The notes under the pieces were generated by a model that saw only the letters and a list, made by a program, of their open reading frames with translations, was not told where the DNA came from and did not search any database. The position numbers were made by a program, and so were the translations under genes. Source: Cucumis sativus (taxonomy: Eukaryota > Streptophyta > Magnoliopsida > Cucurbitales > Cucurbitaceae). From it: DNA of 64,000 nucleotides. Shown in pieces: positions 11,625 through 24,332 of this stretch; the first letter of the stretch is position 1; every line of letters begins with the position of its first letter. The DNA is taken from NCBI RefSeq assembly GCF_000004075.3, contig NC_026657.2:40813380-40877379 (forward strand), in the 5' to 3' direction.

Positions 11625-13646
11625 TTCTTTGGGTTGCGTCCTCCTACTCGTCCACTCTCTCTACTAAAACTGTCCAACTAGATAATATTACTATTGTTTT
11701 GAATTACGCTCTTCATCGCAAATATTAATAGTTACTCATCGTTTATTGGCTTTCTTTTTTCTTTAAATGGTAACTTCTAAAAAAAATATGATTATGAATG
11801 AAAAAAATTGAAACGAAAAAAAAAAAAAACACGTGAAATGTATTTTTTACCTCAATTTAATACCTTTTAAAAAATAGGATTAACAAACTCTTTATTTTTA
11901 AATTTAATTGATTACTTTACATTAGAGTTTTTTAAATCATTAAAATTTATGTGTAATTAAAAATCTGGAGTTTTATTGAATTCAAAATTTTAAAATTTAG
12001 AAGTTTTTATTATAATTTAGAGGGTGTTTTTTTTATTATTATTATTGAAGTATCATATATAGGTCTAAGATTTCTTTGTGTTAGATATCTTCAACAGATG
12101 TAAACAACTCATCTAATATTTATCCACCAAAGAATATCTAATATTTATCCACCAAAGAATAAACAACCAAAATGCTCATTATTTCTCCACAAAAGAATAA
12201 ACAACCAAAATGCTCATTTCTTCATAGTTTACAAAAAAAAAAAAAAAAATCCAAATCTTAAAATCATCTAATCGTTATCATTACATTTACGTCCCAAGGT
12301 AAAATATAACCCACTTAATTATTTTCAACCATTTAACAAAAAAGGTTCTTAGTTTTTGTTCATACTTTTCCTCTAATCTTCTTCCTCTCCTCTTATCTCT
12401 TTGTTTCATCCCTTATCCTAATTTTTTAGAAATACGAATTGGCGTATCGTATTAGGAATATCCTATTGTATCCGCATATGCTGTCAGAAAAACACTTAAA
12501 ACATATTGGGATTGGCCTGTCCCATTAGAAGATTTTGATTCGTTTGGACTAGTACAACAATAAGATCCGTTTTATCCATATTTTAATACATCATCCAAAG
12601 GGTCCAAACTAATTCCATAACCCTGAGACCTACAAACGGAATTTCAATCTTCAAACGAACATAACCCATTTGTAGAAATTATTATCTTGAGCAAGAAGCT
12701 AATGTTCATTAAGTTATAATTGCACAACAAGATGGCTTTAACAGATAACTGTTGCAAGCGACAAACTTCCAAAGGAGCATATATTTTGGCCAAACCTCAA
12801 CCAGGAACAGCTTTTATGCCACTGTCTTGATGAAACTTTTGTCAAAGAGAAGCTGGAACCTTAGGAATGAGTTGATAAGCCTTTGTTACAGTATGTGGGA
12901 ATTCTCCACCTAAACAAAGAAAGGGTCGGAAATGGCAACTTCTGTCAGATCATGGCAACAATCGGCTCATGTTCTATTAATTATGGTAAATTCAAATCTA
13001 GAACCAAACGATGTAGTATAATTATGTGAATTCAATCTTTCTAAAGCAAAGAAGAAACTTTGTTTTCAATTCTACTTAAATAAAAGCCTACGTGTGATAA
13101 TTTAATGATTTAGAATCAAAACATCAACTGAAAACCACGAGTAATTTTGAGTAATTCCATTTTCCATTTTCTTTTTGTGATGTTTTTATGCAGGAAAACT
13201 TGAGCGCACCCAGCTAATCTCACTTTGAACTAATCCCTATTCACTTGCATGCATGGAAATATGGTTTATAATAGGTTGGAAACAAGTATCTCACGCCATA
13301 ATTCTCTTCTTCAGTGAATCATAAAGTTTTCGAATGAATAAAAAAACACTGCAGAAGGAACAATAGGGTTGTACGTGTATACGGCTGTGAGGAGAATGTT
13401 TAGAAAGTAAAAAGTATAGTCCCCTGGATCTTGTCTTTTTTTTTTTTTTTTTCCTCTTTTGAGTTCAACTACGTGTAACACATATATGCCTTAACCAGGT
13501 TAAGCATAACTCAGGCTTTCAAATATCGATATCATTGAAAATAAATGTCTTGGCTTAGGCTTTTGTTTCATATTCAATGGAAAAATATATTTGATGGTCA
13601 GAGAGAGATTTAGCATACCTGTGATGAACAAAAATTATTTTCTTAA
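11625..13646. other. Intergenic stretch with short direct repeats
   Basis: AT-rich DNA between the start of the kinase-fold gene and the stop codon of the LPA1-like gene. At about 12111-12230 two overlapping direct repeats occur: ATCTAATATTTATCCACC twice, and AATAAACAACCAAAATGC twice. At 12857-12916 on the minus strand there is a good acceptor (TTTGTTTAG) followed by a short open frame; it may be a 3' untranslated exon of the LPA1-like gene but cannot be joined in frame to its coding exons. Confidence 0.5.
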
Positions 13647-16600
13647 TTAGTGTTCAATAGACTGACTTGCATTTTCATTTGATACAGGTGAAATGCCTTG
13701 TTCGATACACTGGCCAAAAAGGATGTAAACAAATCTTAAGAATTCTACAGACAATCCTGCTAAAAACACTGTCAGGAAAATAACGAATGGGGGAGAGGGT
13801 TTTCAATTTTTATTCAATCCTGCTAAAAACACTATCGCACAATGGACCATATGCAATAATCAATACTTAATAGAAAAGAAAAAAAAAAACTTTCTGATCT
13901 AATCGTTGCCCTTATATTTCTTGTTGTATCATAAAATTTTTAACTTGCCTAACCTTGCTTCCAATGGTCCTCATTTTCAACTAACAGTTTTATCCTTAGA
14001 AGCAAGGATACAAATACGAGACAATGATACAACATGTATATGACACGGCAAGGACATGTTTATTAAAATAAACATTTTAAAAAGTATAAATCATTTTCAT
14101 GCTATATGAAAAATCAAAGTAACTGGGTTGATGCAATTACACACTTAAAAAGTATGAGCTTGATGCTTTTCACTCTCAAAAAGAAAAAAATTGATAAAAT
14201 ATTAGAAAGTTATTGACATATAGTCTTTTTAGTCTACTCGACAAGTGTTCTATGCATATCTAACAAATTTGTTGCACTAACAAGTATCCAATACGTGTCC
14301 AACATGTGTCAGAGTGTCTAAGTGCCTGACACGAACATGCTAGTCACACTAAAGTGTCTATGCATCTTAGGCTTTAACTTACCACTTCCTAGAACAATAA
14401 ATTTATGTAGGAATGTGTAAAACAAAGTTGCATTTAGATTAATATCTTGAGTACAACAAACTGGCTCTTTGTAGCATAACCTTACGTATTTAATGGTTTA
14501 ACAGGAATGAATTATAATCTTGTCTACAAAATTCCATTTACGAAAAACCTATAAATAGGTTACCTGCAGAATATATCCATGCAGCCAATCCAGTGTTTGT
14601 GGAAATGTAGTCGCTGATATATTAACTACTATTAAACCCTGTGAACAATCATAGGAACATATTAATAAATGATATTGGTTAAACTTGATTACTGTTCAAT
14701 AAGACACACATTAGACCACTAATTCCTAACAAGCATTGCATCCATCCTTCCTTGGAAAAACAATAAGGGGAGAAACAAACCTGTGATTTGAACGAGCAAA
14801 GATAGCCCTGAATGGTCTTTAAATTAGCTATAAGCTTACTTTTATCCTGACATAAAGCAAATATCAGAAAAAACAACAATAATAAAAAAAATGATATAGA
14901 GGTGACTAGTGAGGGATGGACACGAAGGAGATAAATAAACAGCATAAAGAATGAGATAGAAGAACAAAAAAAACAGCAGTCACAAAGAAAACTCCTAAAA
15001 AATTTATCCTTCTAATAGGGCAAGGGCATTTTACATGGTCTAGCCTTCGGAAGAATGCAAGCCCTATTTAGCTAGGTTTCTGGTTACTAATCATTTTTTT
15101 CAATGGAAGCATGAATCTCATCAAGCAGGAAATCTGTTTACAGAAAAGCCCTGAATAAAAGGAGTCAATAGAATTTTTTTTTTAACAAAAAAATTCAAAA
15201 GGAAAAAAAGAAAAGCACCAAATAAAGAATTTACGAAGGAGGATAACTAGAAACAGCCTTATAACGAGCTTCTTTTCTTTTTCTTCCACAGAAAAACTAC
15301 GGTTATCAAAGAGAACAAAAGTGCAGACAGAAGCTTGAATAGAAACATAGACTACACCTGAGCACCATGTAAACCAAAAAGTAAAATACAAGGAACAGCT
15401 CCAATTACTAGGGACAAAAAGTAAAACAAAGGTCACTCACGGAAAGAAAATGATTTGAATCCAAAGCGAGATATTAAAGTGAATTACACCAGTGTTTTTT
15501 CGAGGTTTTCTATTGCTCTTTGGAGAGAGAAGATGGTTGCTAAAGGATTCCAGCGCTTGGGAAATTCCAGAGGGGTTGATGGCTGTAAATCTTTTCTCTT
15601 AATGAGGGAGGACGATTGAGCTGCCACCTTTGAATTATTACAGATTTCCTCTCTTTTCTCTCTCTTCATTGAATGCGAATTTTTTGTGTTTTGGAAGTGT
15701 TCACACTGTTACAGGGGATGTCAGATTTTCTACCATCTTCTCCGGCTCCGGTGGGATTGGCGGATTAAAAGATGGGAAATTCGAGCAACACTTGGATGGC
15801 TGAACAGACTTCGAATGGTCACGGACTTCCAGCTTCTCAGCGTTCACTATCCCGTTGTTTCAGTTCATAGAATCTAAGGATTTACTAGGTGCGTTGTGGG
15901 TTGGTTCGTCCGACCTCCTCCAAATATCCTCTGAAAGCTTCTAGAGCTTCAACTTGGTAAAATTTTCTTACTTGACAAATGAGTTTTCTGGCAAACTGTG
16001 GATGCAATCTTGCTGGTAGAAGGAAACCATACTTAACCTTTAACGAATCACATTGAACCTCTACATTTTTCAAAATTGACCTAATCTAACAATATCAACG
16101 GGGTTAGAAACATCATGGGCAAATGAATCCCCTGACAATTGAGTCTATTGATGATATATCAAATTCAAGAAAATATTTCCACTCTTCTCATCCCTGATTT
16201 CAGTTGTTGCTGGAATGAACCCACAAAGATTCTCTTTGACTTGAATTTTGGCTTCTGATATGTTGAGAAAGTTCAAGGTATCCATGGATATGTCTATTAA
16301 CCCCTGAAATGAGCGCCAATAACTTCAAAATTTTGGTTAAACCAATAGTCTAAAGGTAGGATCTTGATCGAGATACATGCCTGTATCCTCTTGCATACAA
16401 AGGTCTGCTATGTCCTACCTTATCCCATTTTTCAAACTTCAAGTGAAAGACATCAAACTCCTGCCATTCTCAGGTTGCTTCATAAGTTCATCGAGTGGCC
16501 CTTGATCTAAATCAATCAAATCATTCTCTGCAAACAGCAGGTTGATGAGGACCTTCGAATGGAAGTACATTTGTAACATTTCTTTAATCTCAACTCAATC

Positions 16601-19600
16601 ACTGAACTCAAAAAGCCGTGAGACAACCCATTGATTGTTGAAGTCTGTGCTGAAGAATCTTGGACTCTTGATAACCCATTGTTGTCAAGTGCTCTGTGTT
16701 TTCAGGCCTAAAGCAGAGAAATGTTTTTGTTTTAACCTTGTCCACATAGCTATACTTCTTCTCCTCTTCTTGTGATCAGTCAATATCTTCAAAGAGATGC
16801 TTTTCCGACTTGCCCTAATCTGAATGCCATGTCTCATAATCATACTTTGATTTGAAACTTTTCAACATTTTAAGGAACATTCTCCATCCCTATTTTTCCT
16901 CGCTCGAGAAAATATGTATGATGTTCCACCTGTTCTGGCCCAAAAGTTGCACCTTAAAAAACCCACCCCTTATCTATTCTAAATTTTGAGACTTCTGTTA
17001 TGCCATTATCTATTCTTTCTTTCCTGTAGAAGTATTGATTTTCTGATTTTTGACAAAGCTCCTCGATAGCCTCTTGGAACCAGCAAAGTTGGGAGCTTGA
17101 TAACAATGGGATTTTCTTTGCTTCCACATCTTCAACTTGAAATAACTCATTCTCATACCTTGGTTTGATTTGTTAGGTACCCATGCACAAAACTAGAAGA
17201 TACCGATATATTGCAATATCAAAAAGAAATTACAATATGTAATGTCTTGGAAATTCCTGACAAGAGGCAATGGTTCTTTGGAAGCTGATGGTGCATTCTC
17301 ATAAAGAAGGGGTAAACCCTGGATAATTACTATTTTTAAAACTAATGAAAAATCCCCAAAGCATGCCTTATTTTATGAGCCTCGCCTTGAAAGACAAGGC
17401 GGCAACTTGACCCTTGAGCCTAGGCATGGATACAACCCGATCTAGTTTATTCAAAAAAAACATTGTGACTAAGTACATAGTAGAGTAAGAATTAGACAAA
17501 AGAACCAAACATGCATACCTACCATTTTCTCTCAGTTTCAGCTGGCTGAATATGCCATGAATTGTACCTTCAAAGGTGCTTCTATTTCAATTTATATCCA
17601 AATATGGTTTGTCTTTTATAATGATAAATCTACAGTTTGAAATTCAAAACCAAGTGTCATGACATTCAAATCCAAATTAAGCACAAATTTCTTACTTAAA
17701 AAAAGTCTCATATTCTTTTATGTTTGAATTGCCAAAGTAAATGTAGATCAGCAGCACTGGCCATGCTACTGCCCTTGAGGTTTGAGGTTCATATCCCTAT
17801 GTTACACCCCCACTTGTTGTACTAAAAAAGTAGTTTTCAAAAGAAAATTATGTTCCTAATGGAGCATTGAATAAATAGGGATACCTGGAGAGGACATTTG
17901 TCACTAAATGTTCGAGGGGAGATCCATTCCTCTAGTAGTGCCTGAACAAGACAAGAAGTAAATAAATTACAACTAAAACTTCCGATAGCCAATAAGCAAA
18001 GCTAAAACAAAAAGAAACACATGAGAGCATTAGTGTGGATTGAGTTTGGCCCAATACATTTTCCCTCTCAACTTCATGATTTTGCAGAATGTTGCTCACC
18101 ACAAGCTTTTCTTCCTCTTTTTTTTTTTTTTCTTTTTTAACAAGAAATAACTTTTTTCTATCTTCAACTTTGTTGGATAACAGACATTGTACTGCTGTAT
18201 ACTAAACCTTTCGTTTTCTATGTTATTTAGTCATTTAATGTTAAACTTACGTCCTTTATTTATTTCAAATTATAAACATATACTTATTGTTCCTATCTAA
18301 AAGATACACATACATACATTTAAAAGAAAAAAAATGTTTTCCAAGCATGATGAAAGTTCTACGGTTTAGAAATTAGCATGTCATGTCCATGCCATATTAT
18401 ATATTGGAGTCCAAGCTTCATTAGTTTTTCTTTTTTGCAAATAAAAATTTGAGAAAAAGGTGAAACAAACCTTGTGATCAAATTCAGCCATTTTTAAGAC
18501 TATGGGTATTATTATTGGCTCAGCACCAGACTTCTCTTTCCTGACAGAAGCAGATCTATTTGTCTCCTCTTTATTGTGAGTTTCATCTGAATAGCATCAT
18601 AAATGCAAAATAGTTTTCTCAAGAATCCAAATCTAAATTGGTCATTAAACACGAACACTTGGTTAGCATTCCTCAATTCTATAATAAAGCTAGACAAAAT
18701 AGTGAACTCATAAGCACAAAATTCCGAGTTTGAATTAGCATCATAAAATGCAAAATAGTTTTCTCAGGAATCCAAATATAAATTGGTTGTTAAATATGAA
18801 CACTTAGGTAGCATTTCTCAATTCTATGATAAGGCTAGACAAAATAATGAACTCATAATCACAAAATTCAGAGTTCAAATTAACCTGTAATTCCAGAGCT
18901 ATTTCCTGCTATACCCACAGCTTCTAGAGAGTCTAACCCTTCATTCTCTTGATTGGTGTGCATGCATTCCTTCGAATGAGAACATTTAATACAGGTGCCA
19001 TTCCCTTTTTTACATTGATGAACAACTAGACAACTACGCTCCATTTGTCTTGCAATTTTATCTTCTGATGTTGCTGATAAGGGATTGTTTTCAATATCTT
19101 TTGCCGAAACTTTGGCTGGTGACTTGCTTTCATCATCCATCAAATATATACTGGGATCCAAATGTATTCCCTAAATTTTTTATAAAGATGACCAAGGTCA
19201 TATCAAAACAACTATTCCCTAAAGATAATTTAGAAAAAAGAATTAAATAAAGAAACTCTGTGTTATCCAAGTGAAATCCAATTCATTATGGAAATAGCAT
19301 GTCTGTATGTTCTACGTTAAAATATCTATGACTTCTAAGTCATTTGAATTAGAAGTTTTAGTTTACATTTTCTAAGGCAAGATTCACCTCAATTATTATA
19401 GGCTTTCCATCTTTCATAGCTTTCTTTAAATCACCAGCCAAACCTATACAAAAAATATAGGGTAACAGAAGGCATCAACCAACCAGATAGCAACAAACTC
19501 TACAACTGAAGGGATGACTAACCTTTACGAACAATCCTGCATTCTCTACAGAATTCAGTAATTAACTCCTCTGGAGAGCTAAAATCTCGTGCCCATACAG

Positions 19601-22598
19601 GAGTAGATGTCAATGGAGCGCTGAATATTTAAAGGGAAAAGAAAAGCCATCTCAATAAGAATCACAAAACTAACAAGTGTATGCATGTGCAGACCACTAA
19701 TATCAAAAAATTTAAACAAAAGATGATTCCCTCTCTTTCTTTACAGTTATTTTTTAGGAAAATAACCACTTTCATAGAGAAAAAAACGAAAGAATACACG
19801 GCCATACGAAAAACCAAGCCCACAAAAAGAAGGGATGCCCTTTAAAAGAAGGGGATCCAACTATGCATAATAATGCCTAAAGAATACTAACAAAAGGATT
19901 TTGAAATCGAAGCCCACGGAGAAACATGAAAACAAATGAGGGACCAAGGCTCCCTAGGGTCCCTCTCCACGCCCCTAAACACCCTTCTATTCATCCCATC
20001 CCACAAAACCCATAACACAGCACACACTCTGGCAAGCCAAAGAAACCGGCCTTTCTCCCCAAACAGCAGATTGAAGAGGAACTCCTCGATCATACAACTG
20101 ACATCTCTATAGCGAACACTTGTCATTCCGAACGAAGGAATCACAAACAACACTCGGTTTCTTTACAGCATGTAGGAAGTTGATTAGCTTCTGCGTGACT
20201 TTTGAGATTCTGCTTTTGATCAAGTGATAATCAAAAATGAATTTGCAAAATCAATGGCATTGAAAATGAATTCTGACTTTTGAGATTCTGCTTTTGATCA
20301 AGTGATAATCAAAAATGAATTTGCAAAATCAATGGCATTGAAAATGAATTCATTTCCATTCGTTGTTGATTTTAGAGGTAGGATGGGCTAACAAGAGCTA
20401 AATGCATTGGTGACAGCTTAGTAGAAGACAAAAACATAGAGAAGAAAAACTTGCAGTCCTATACTCCGTTAAACCAAACTGCTTTTAACCCTTCAGATAA
20501 TAATATTTTGTTTTATAAAATGGAGGAAAAAAAAATTATGGACGTACTCTGTTGATGTGCGTAGTAATTCATAAACCATATCTGTCTGCAAATATAAAAG
20601 ATTGTTAGTAGTAGGAAGTTATACAAAGAGTTAGCACATAACTAGGTCTCAAGATATAGAACAAGGGGAGATTGAAATATACATATGCAGGACCTGTAAC
20701 ACATTTGGGAGATTAAGTCTCTGTGCAAGTTGGGTGGCAATGGTTGACTTTCCAACACAGGCAGTTCCACATACAAGAATCACCAAGGGGACCCTTTGAT
20801 GGTGAAATCTAGAAAAGATGAGATAGAACTTAGCAACATGTGGAAAAAGCAAGAACTGCCATGGTGGGTTGCACCATATTCATTGGGAACATGCTACAAG
20901 AACCCTAGTAATTTGACCTAAGAAGCCCTACCTCCATGATAAATGTGAGTTGGGTGCTTTCATGATCTCATAAGCATCAAAACTACTGATTTCCAACTTT
21001 ATTTAGTTACTTTATCCATTAGAATCCAAGCTTCACACCCACATCCATAACAAATATTCATAGGAAAGAAACGTCCATAACCAATATTCTCAGTAAAAGA
21101 AATAAATCAGACTATAATTAGTAGAAGAGAAGCAAAAAAATTCTTGATGGAGTGGTTGCCATCATATGATCCGAAATCAATGAACTATGATGTTGCATTT
21201 TCATGCAACAGCAACTGAAAGTTGTTGCTAGTGAGAGCTGTGGATAAAAGTTAAGGGGAAGACAGAGAGACGATTAAACAAAAGCATACATTCTGCATAT
21301 ATTTATTAAGTCTCATGCGAGGTTTCCAACTACGGAAAAAGAAAGAGAAGCTCCACTCAAGGAAATATACAAACCTTGTCATCATTTTATAACGATTTAT
21401 GTACTCTTCCCCATAACCACGCCGCTCCATGAGCTGCATATGTTGCCCTAAAAGAAAGTTAGCTATAGCTACATATTACGGCATACTGATAAGCATTAGT
21501 AATTCATCAGCTTCCTATTTCTTGGCAGCATTGTCAAAGTTGTACAAATTCAGTTGGTATGAAGCAAAAAATTCAATGACATCATATACCTTGAAAATAT
21601 TAGCTTCCAGATCAGATTGTGAGCTACAAAAAAAAATTAGTAATCAATAATATATAAAAATACTAGTAATTGAAAAAAAGAAATTTAAAAGTAATATTCA
21701 TTCTCCTTTGAACAAGAAGCGCATCGAATGAGATAGGGGGAGAAGACAGGAACATGTCTCACACATCTAAAAGGCTATTATCTACAAGCAGCTTCTTGAG
21801 TTCCAATGCAATTTTAATAGCAACATGATTTGGAATCTGAAATTAGAAGAGTTAGAATTAACATACAAATGAGGATTCAAACCAAGTTAACCAACCTGTA
21901 TAGAAAAGACCAACGTTACCTTTGCTTCCCAAGCAGAGGCTAGAAAGCAAAAAGACAATAAATTTTACTCTTAACAACGAGGAAAGACTTCTTGAAAGAC
22001 TCATTGAGCTTGCTTGGCAAGAGACAAAGTATAAAAAACAATACCCAAAAAAAACATCAATAAATCGAAAGAGCTGTTGATAAGCTCGGTGCCAGGAAAG
22101 CCTCTTAACTGGACGCACTTGTACCTTGGTCACTGTCAACATCCTGCTGAGCAAAAACCGCGACAATACATAATAGTGATCCGCGTTATCTCCCAACCAC
22201 ACCTTCACCTGCCAGAAAATAACCAGGCCACCACATGCAATAAAAAATCAATAGGAAAAAACAAGATTAATGAAGCAGAGTTCCTAGGTAAACTCCTAAC
22301 AAATAAATCATGAGGAAACGTGAAATCAAACCGAATTGGGCCAATTCTTGCATTCAAATCACTCCAGTTAGCAAAGAAGCAAAGAATTGAATGGAAAAAC
22401 TAAATTTACCTTGACAAAATCGTACTTGGAGGAGGTGTTACGAGAGGGTAATCTGGCAACCGGGAAAGTTGACCAATCTTTGAGATTATCATTGGATTGA
22501 GAAGAGTTACCGGCGTCGGTGATTGCTTCTTCATCAGTGCCGGTGTTGTTGATCTCGGGGTTTGGCATTGGCACGGACTTGTCCTTCACTTTCCTCAT
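13647..22598 (-). CDS. LPA1 / 2-phosphoglycerate-kinase-like P-loop NTPase (short form)
   Basis: Fifteen exons splice to 469 aa: 22598-22410, 22208-22125, 21836-21763, 21623-21590, 21433-21375, 20808-20694, 20585-20548, 19620-19523, 19443-19388, 19170-18885, 18586-18471, 17941-17885, 14846-14781, 14638-14564, 13709-13647. All junctions are GT/AG. Residues 64-147 resemble the ATP-cone-like part of archaeal 2-phosphoglycerate kinases; a Walker A motif GTACVGKST is at 161-169, and the conserved TDMVYELLRTST and GIHLDPSIYLMD blocks follow. Plant LPA1 proteins are needed for normal seed phytate, although their substrate is unproven. Rice LPA1 and its two Arabidopsis homologues are, as I recall, much longer, so this looks like a short paralogue. 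The ATG at 22598 was chosen because the longer frame begins only with GTG and includes the TATA box. Confidence 0.88.
15880..17130 (-). mobile_element. Degenerate LINE first-ORF (DUF4283-like) remnant
   Basis: It lies in the 3 kb intron 12 of the LPA1-like gene, on the same strand. Broken minus-strand frames read FNQNFEVIGAHFRGLIDIS, then NISEAKIQVKENLCGFIPAT, which is the pattern of the RNA-binding first ORF of plant LINEs. Upstream pieces (YRKERIDNGITEVS and DKVKTKTFL) fit the linker region. Many stops and frameshifts are present. The assignment is by recall of the family pattern. A further stretch at 15480-15880 may belong to the same insertion. Confidence 0.5.
18593..18880. repeat. Diverged 144 bp tandem duplication filling an intron
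   Basis: Copy 1 is 18593-18736 and copy 2 is 18737 to about 18880. Each starts AGCATCATAAA and continues with ATGCAAAATAGTTTTCTCA and ACTCATAA-CACAAAATTC. By eye they differ at roughly one position in nine. The host intron (18587-18884) is almost entirely these two copies. Confidence 0.85.
19790..20160 (-). mobile_element. LINE 3' fragment in intron 7 of the LPA1-like gene
   Basis: An 88-codon frame on the minus strand (20153-19887) matches the C-terminal end of plant LINE polyproteins: GEKGRFLWLARVCAVLWVLW, then NRRVFRGVERDPREPWSL, then CFHVSPWASISKSFC, followed after a stop by YSLGIIMHSWIPFF. This is the region downstream of the zf-RVT domain. It is 5'-truncated, as most LINE copies are, and contains at least one stop. 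Confidence 0.75.
20196..20351. repeat. 78 bp tandem duplication
   Basis: Bases 20196-20273 and 20274-20351 are near-perfect copies starting TGACTTTTGAGATTCTGC. Each unit holds a small inverted repeat, TTTTGAT with ATCAAAA about nine bases apart. It lies in intron 7 of the LPA1-like gene, beside the LINE fragment. Confidence 0.88.
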
Positions 22599-22653
22599 TT
22601 TCTTTTTCCTTGTATTAGCTTTATATTTCAGCGCCACGTCCTCAAAACTCGGG

Positions 22654-22687
22654 CTATTTATACCAATCTTCACCTCGTTGCCACGTG
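22654..22687 (-). promoter_or_regulatory. TATA box and G-box of the LPA1-like gene
   Basis: On the minus strand TATAAATAG occupies 22662-22654, 56 bases upstream of the chosen ATG. A palindromic G-box CACGTG sits at 22687-22682, just upstream of the TATA. Transcription would start near 22630 and leave a leader of about 30 nt. This arrangement rules out the GTG at 22673 as a start, because it would lie upstream of the TATA box. G-boxes bind bZIP and bHLH factors. Confidence 0.65.
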
Positions 22688-22689
22688 AA

Positions 22690-24280
22690 ATCCAACTTTC
22701 TTCTTCTTGGTCCTAAAAGTTAAGCCCACTCAAAATCTTACTCGATCAATCGCTCCTCGTTTGCGTCAATATCTTTGACATTCATGATGTTGTTTTTGTG
22801 GGGAAGAATGGAATTCAACTAAACCAAGAATAGAGAACACTAAGACAACCGATGCTAATTAGGTAGTGAAAGTCTGACCAAATTGATGCAAGGAGTCTTT
22901 GAACCCTTGCTAACAAGAACAAGATCTTAATTTATTATAATGAACGATACAAGAGAAACTCAAGTATAAGACACTTGGAAGTTGGAATCTCCCTCTTGAA
23001 TATTCTCATTCAAGCCTTCAATCACTCCACATAATAACTTTCTTCTCTCACCCGCCCTCCCTCCCTTACCAAAGTTGAGGTTGGGGATAGAGATCTCTGC
23101 CACTATGTTCAAACACAAACACAAGATATAGTTGATCGCTATATTCAAACACAAACACAAGGTATGTTAGTAAATGAAATAAGTTGTGAATGTTCATGCA
23201 TGTGATTTGATATAATGTTTTGATGATAATTGTTATGTGAACGTAGTTAATTAAGCTTGTCCTTTTATGTGAATGAAAATTGTCGTTGTTTTGTTAGCAA
23301 GCATGTAAATATGATGTGATTTTACGTGGGACATTATGTATATGTTACATAAAATCTCTAACATAAAAAACTATGACACGACGCATTCAAGTGAAAAATG
23401 TACTTGACGTGGTTAGTACGAGAACATACAATACATACATTGTTCTCTTGAATGACACGTGCCATGAAAATTGCTTGAAAAGGCTCATGACAAGAAAATT
23501 CCCTAAGGTGGACTAGTAAAGAGACTTTTACACGAGAAAATTAGTAATCAATATGTAAACAACATGAGAAAAGATTGTCATTCAAAGACAATAGATTTAA
23601 GATTTAAATATCACGATAACACATGAACAATAAAATCCAATTATTTATGGGAATTAATATTTTTCAATCCATGGATAATTCTTTTCTTCTGTGGAGTAGT
23701 CGGTCTTTGTTGAGCAATTGATTTTTGGTGAAGAACAACGATAAATTACAACATAAGAAGAGAAAAAAAAGGAGGAGGAGAAGAAGAAGAAACCCAGAGG
23801 TGAAGTGCCGAAGAAGATGGAATCGTTAATCAATTCGCATGTGAAGTACAAATGTAAAAGGTGTAGGTTGGGAAATGTTAAAAATTATCAATATGTTCAA
23901 CGTGACCTTTTTTTTCTTTTTTTCTTTTTTCTATATTTTGTGATTTCTTCTACTATATGCATAATAAGTTCGCTTTTAAAAAAAATAAAATATAGTTCAA
24001 AATAAATATGAATAGTATTGACTTAACTGTATTGTGATATTTTATTATATCTTATTTTGTATTATTTATAAATAGAACAAAACATTTTAAAAATAGTAAA
24101 ATATTAAATTATGTAAGAAGGCATTTTTTTCTCATTTATATTAACCCATCCAAATTAAGCTCAAATTCCAATCTAACATTAAAACAATAAAGTCAATCAA
24201 AGAATGATGAGAGAGAGAAATCATGTTTGCATTTTTCCCTTGTCTTCCTCAACGTGCTCTCAACTTCCCACTTTCACTCA
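22690..24280. other. Intergenic region between divergent genes
   Basis: The LPA1-like gene and the QWRF gene are head to head across about 1.7 kb. No coding sequence is recognisable. A short direct repeat (ATTCAAACACAAACACAAG and a near copy, unit 36 bases) lies at about 23104-23161. A (GGA/GAA)-rich purine tract is at 23758-23795. A TATATA at 24286-24291 is a plausible TATA box for the QWRF gene, 42 bases before its ATG. Confidence 0.5.
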
Positions 24281-24332
24281 CTACATATATACATTTCTCA
24301 TAAAACAACCCACAAATATTCCCAACCCACAA

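Noticed and set aside
12857-12916. Last coding exon for the LPA1-like gene
   Set aside because: The frame reached from exon 14 ends after a few residues, while 13709-13647 gives an in-frame end resembling the family. It could still be untranslated.
22599-22673. Longer N-terminus for the LPA1-like protein
   Set aside because: The extension starts with GTG and runs through the TATA box; the first ATG is at 22598.
24204-24332. Upstream in-frame ATG of the QWRF gene
   Set aside because: It lies upstream of the likely TATA box and encodes a non-family leader; the ATG at 24333 starts the typical basic Pro-rich region.
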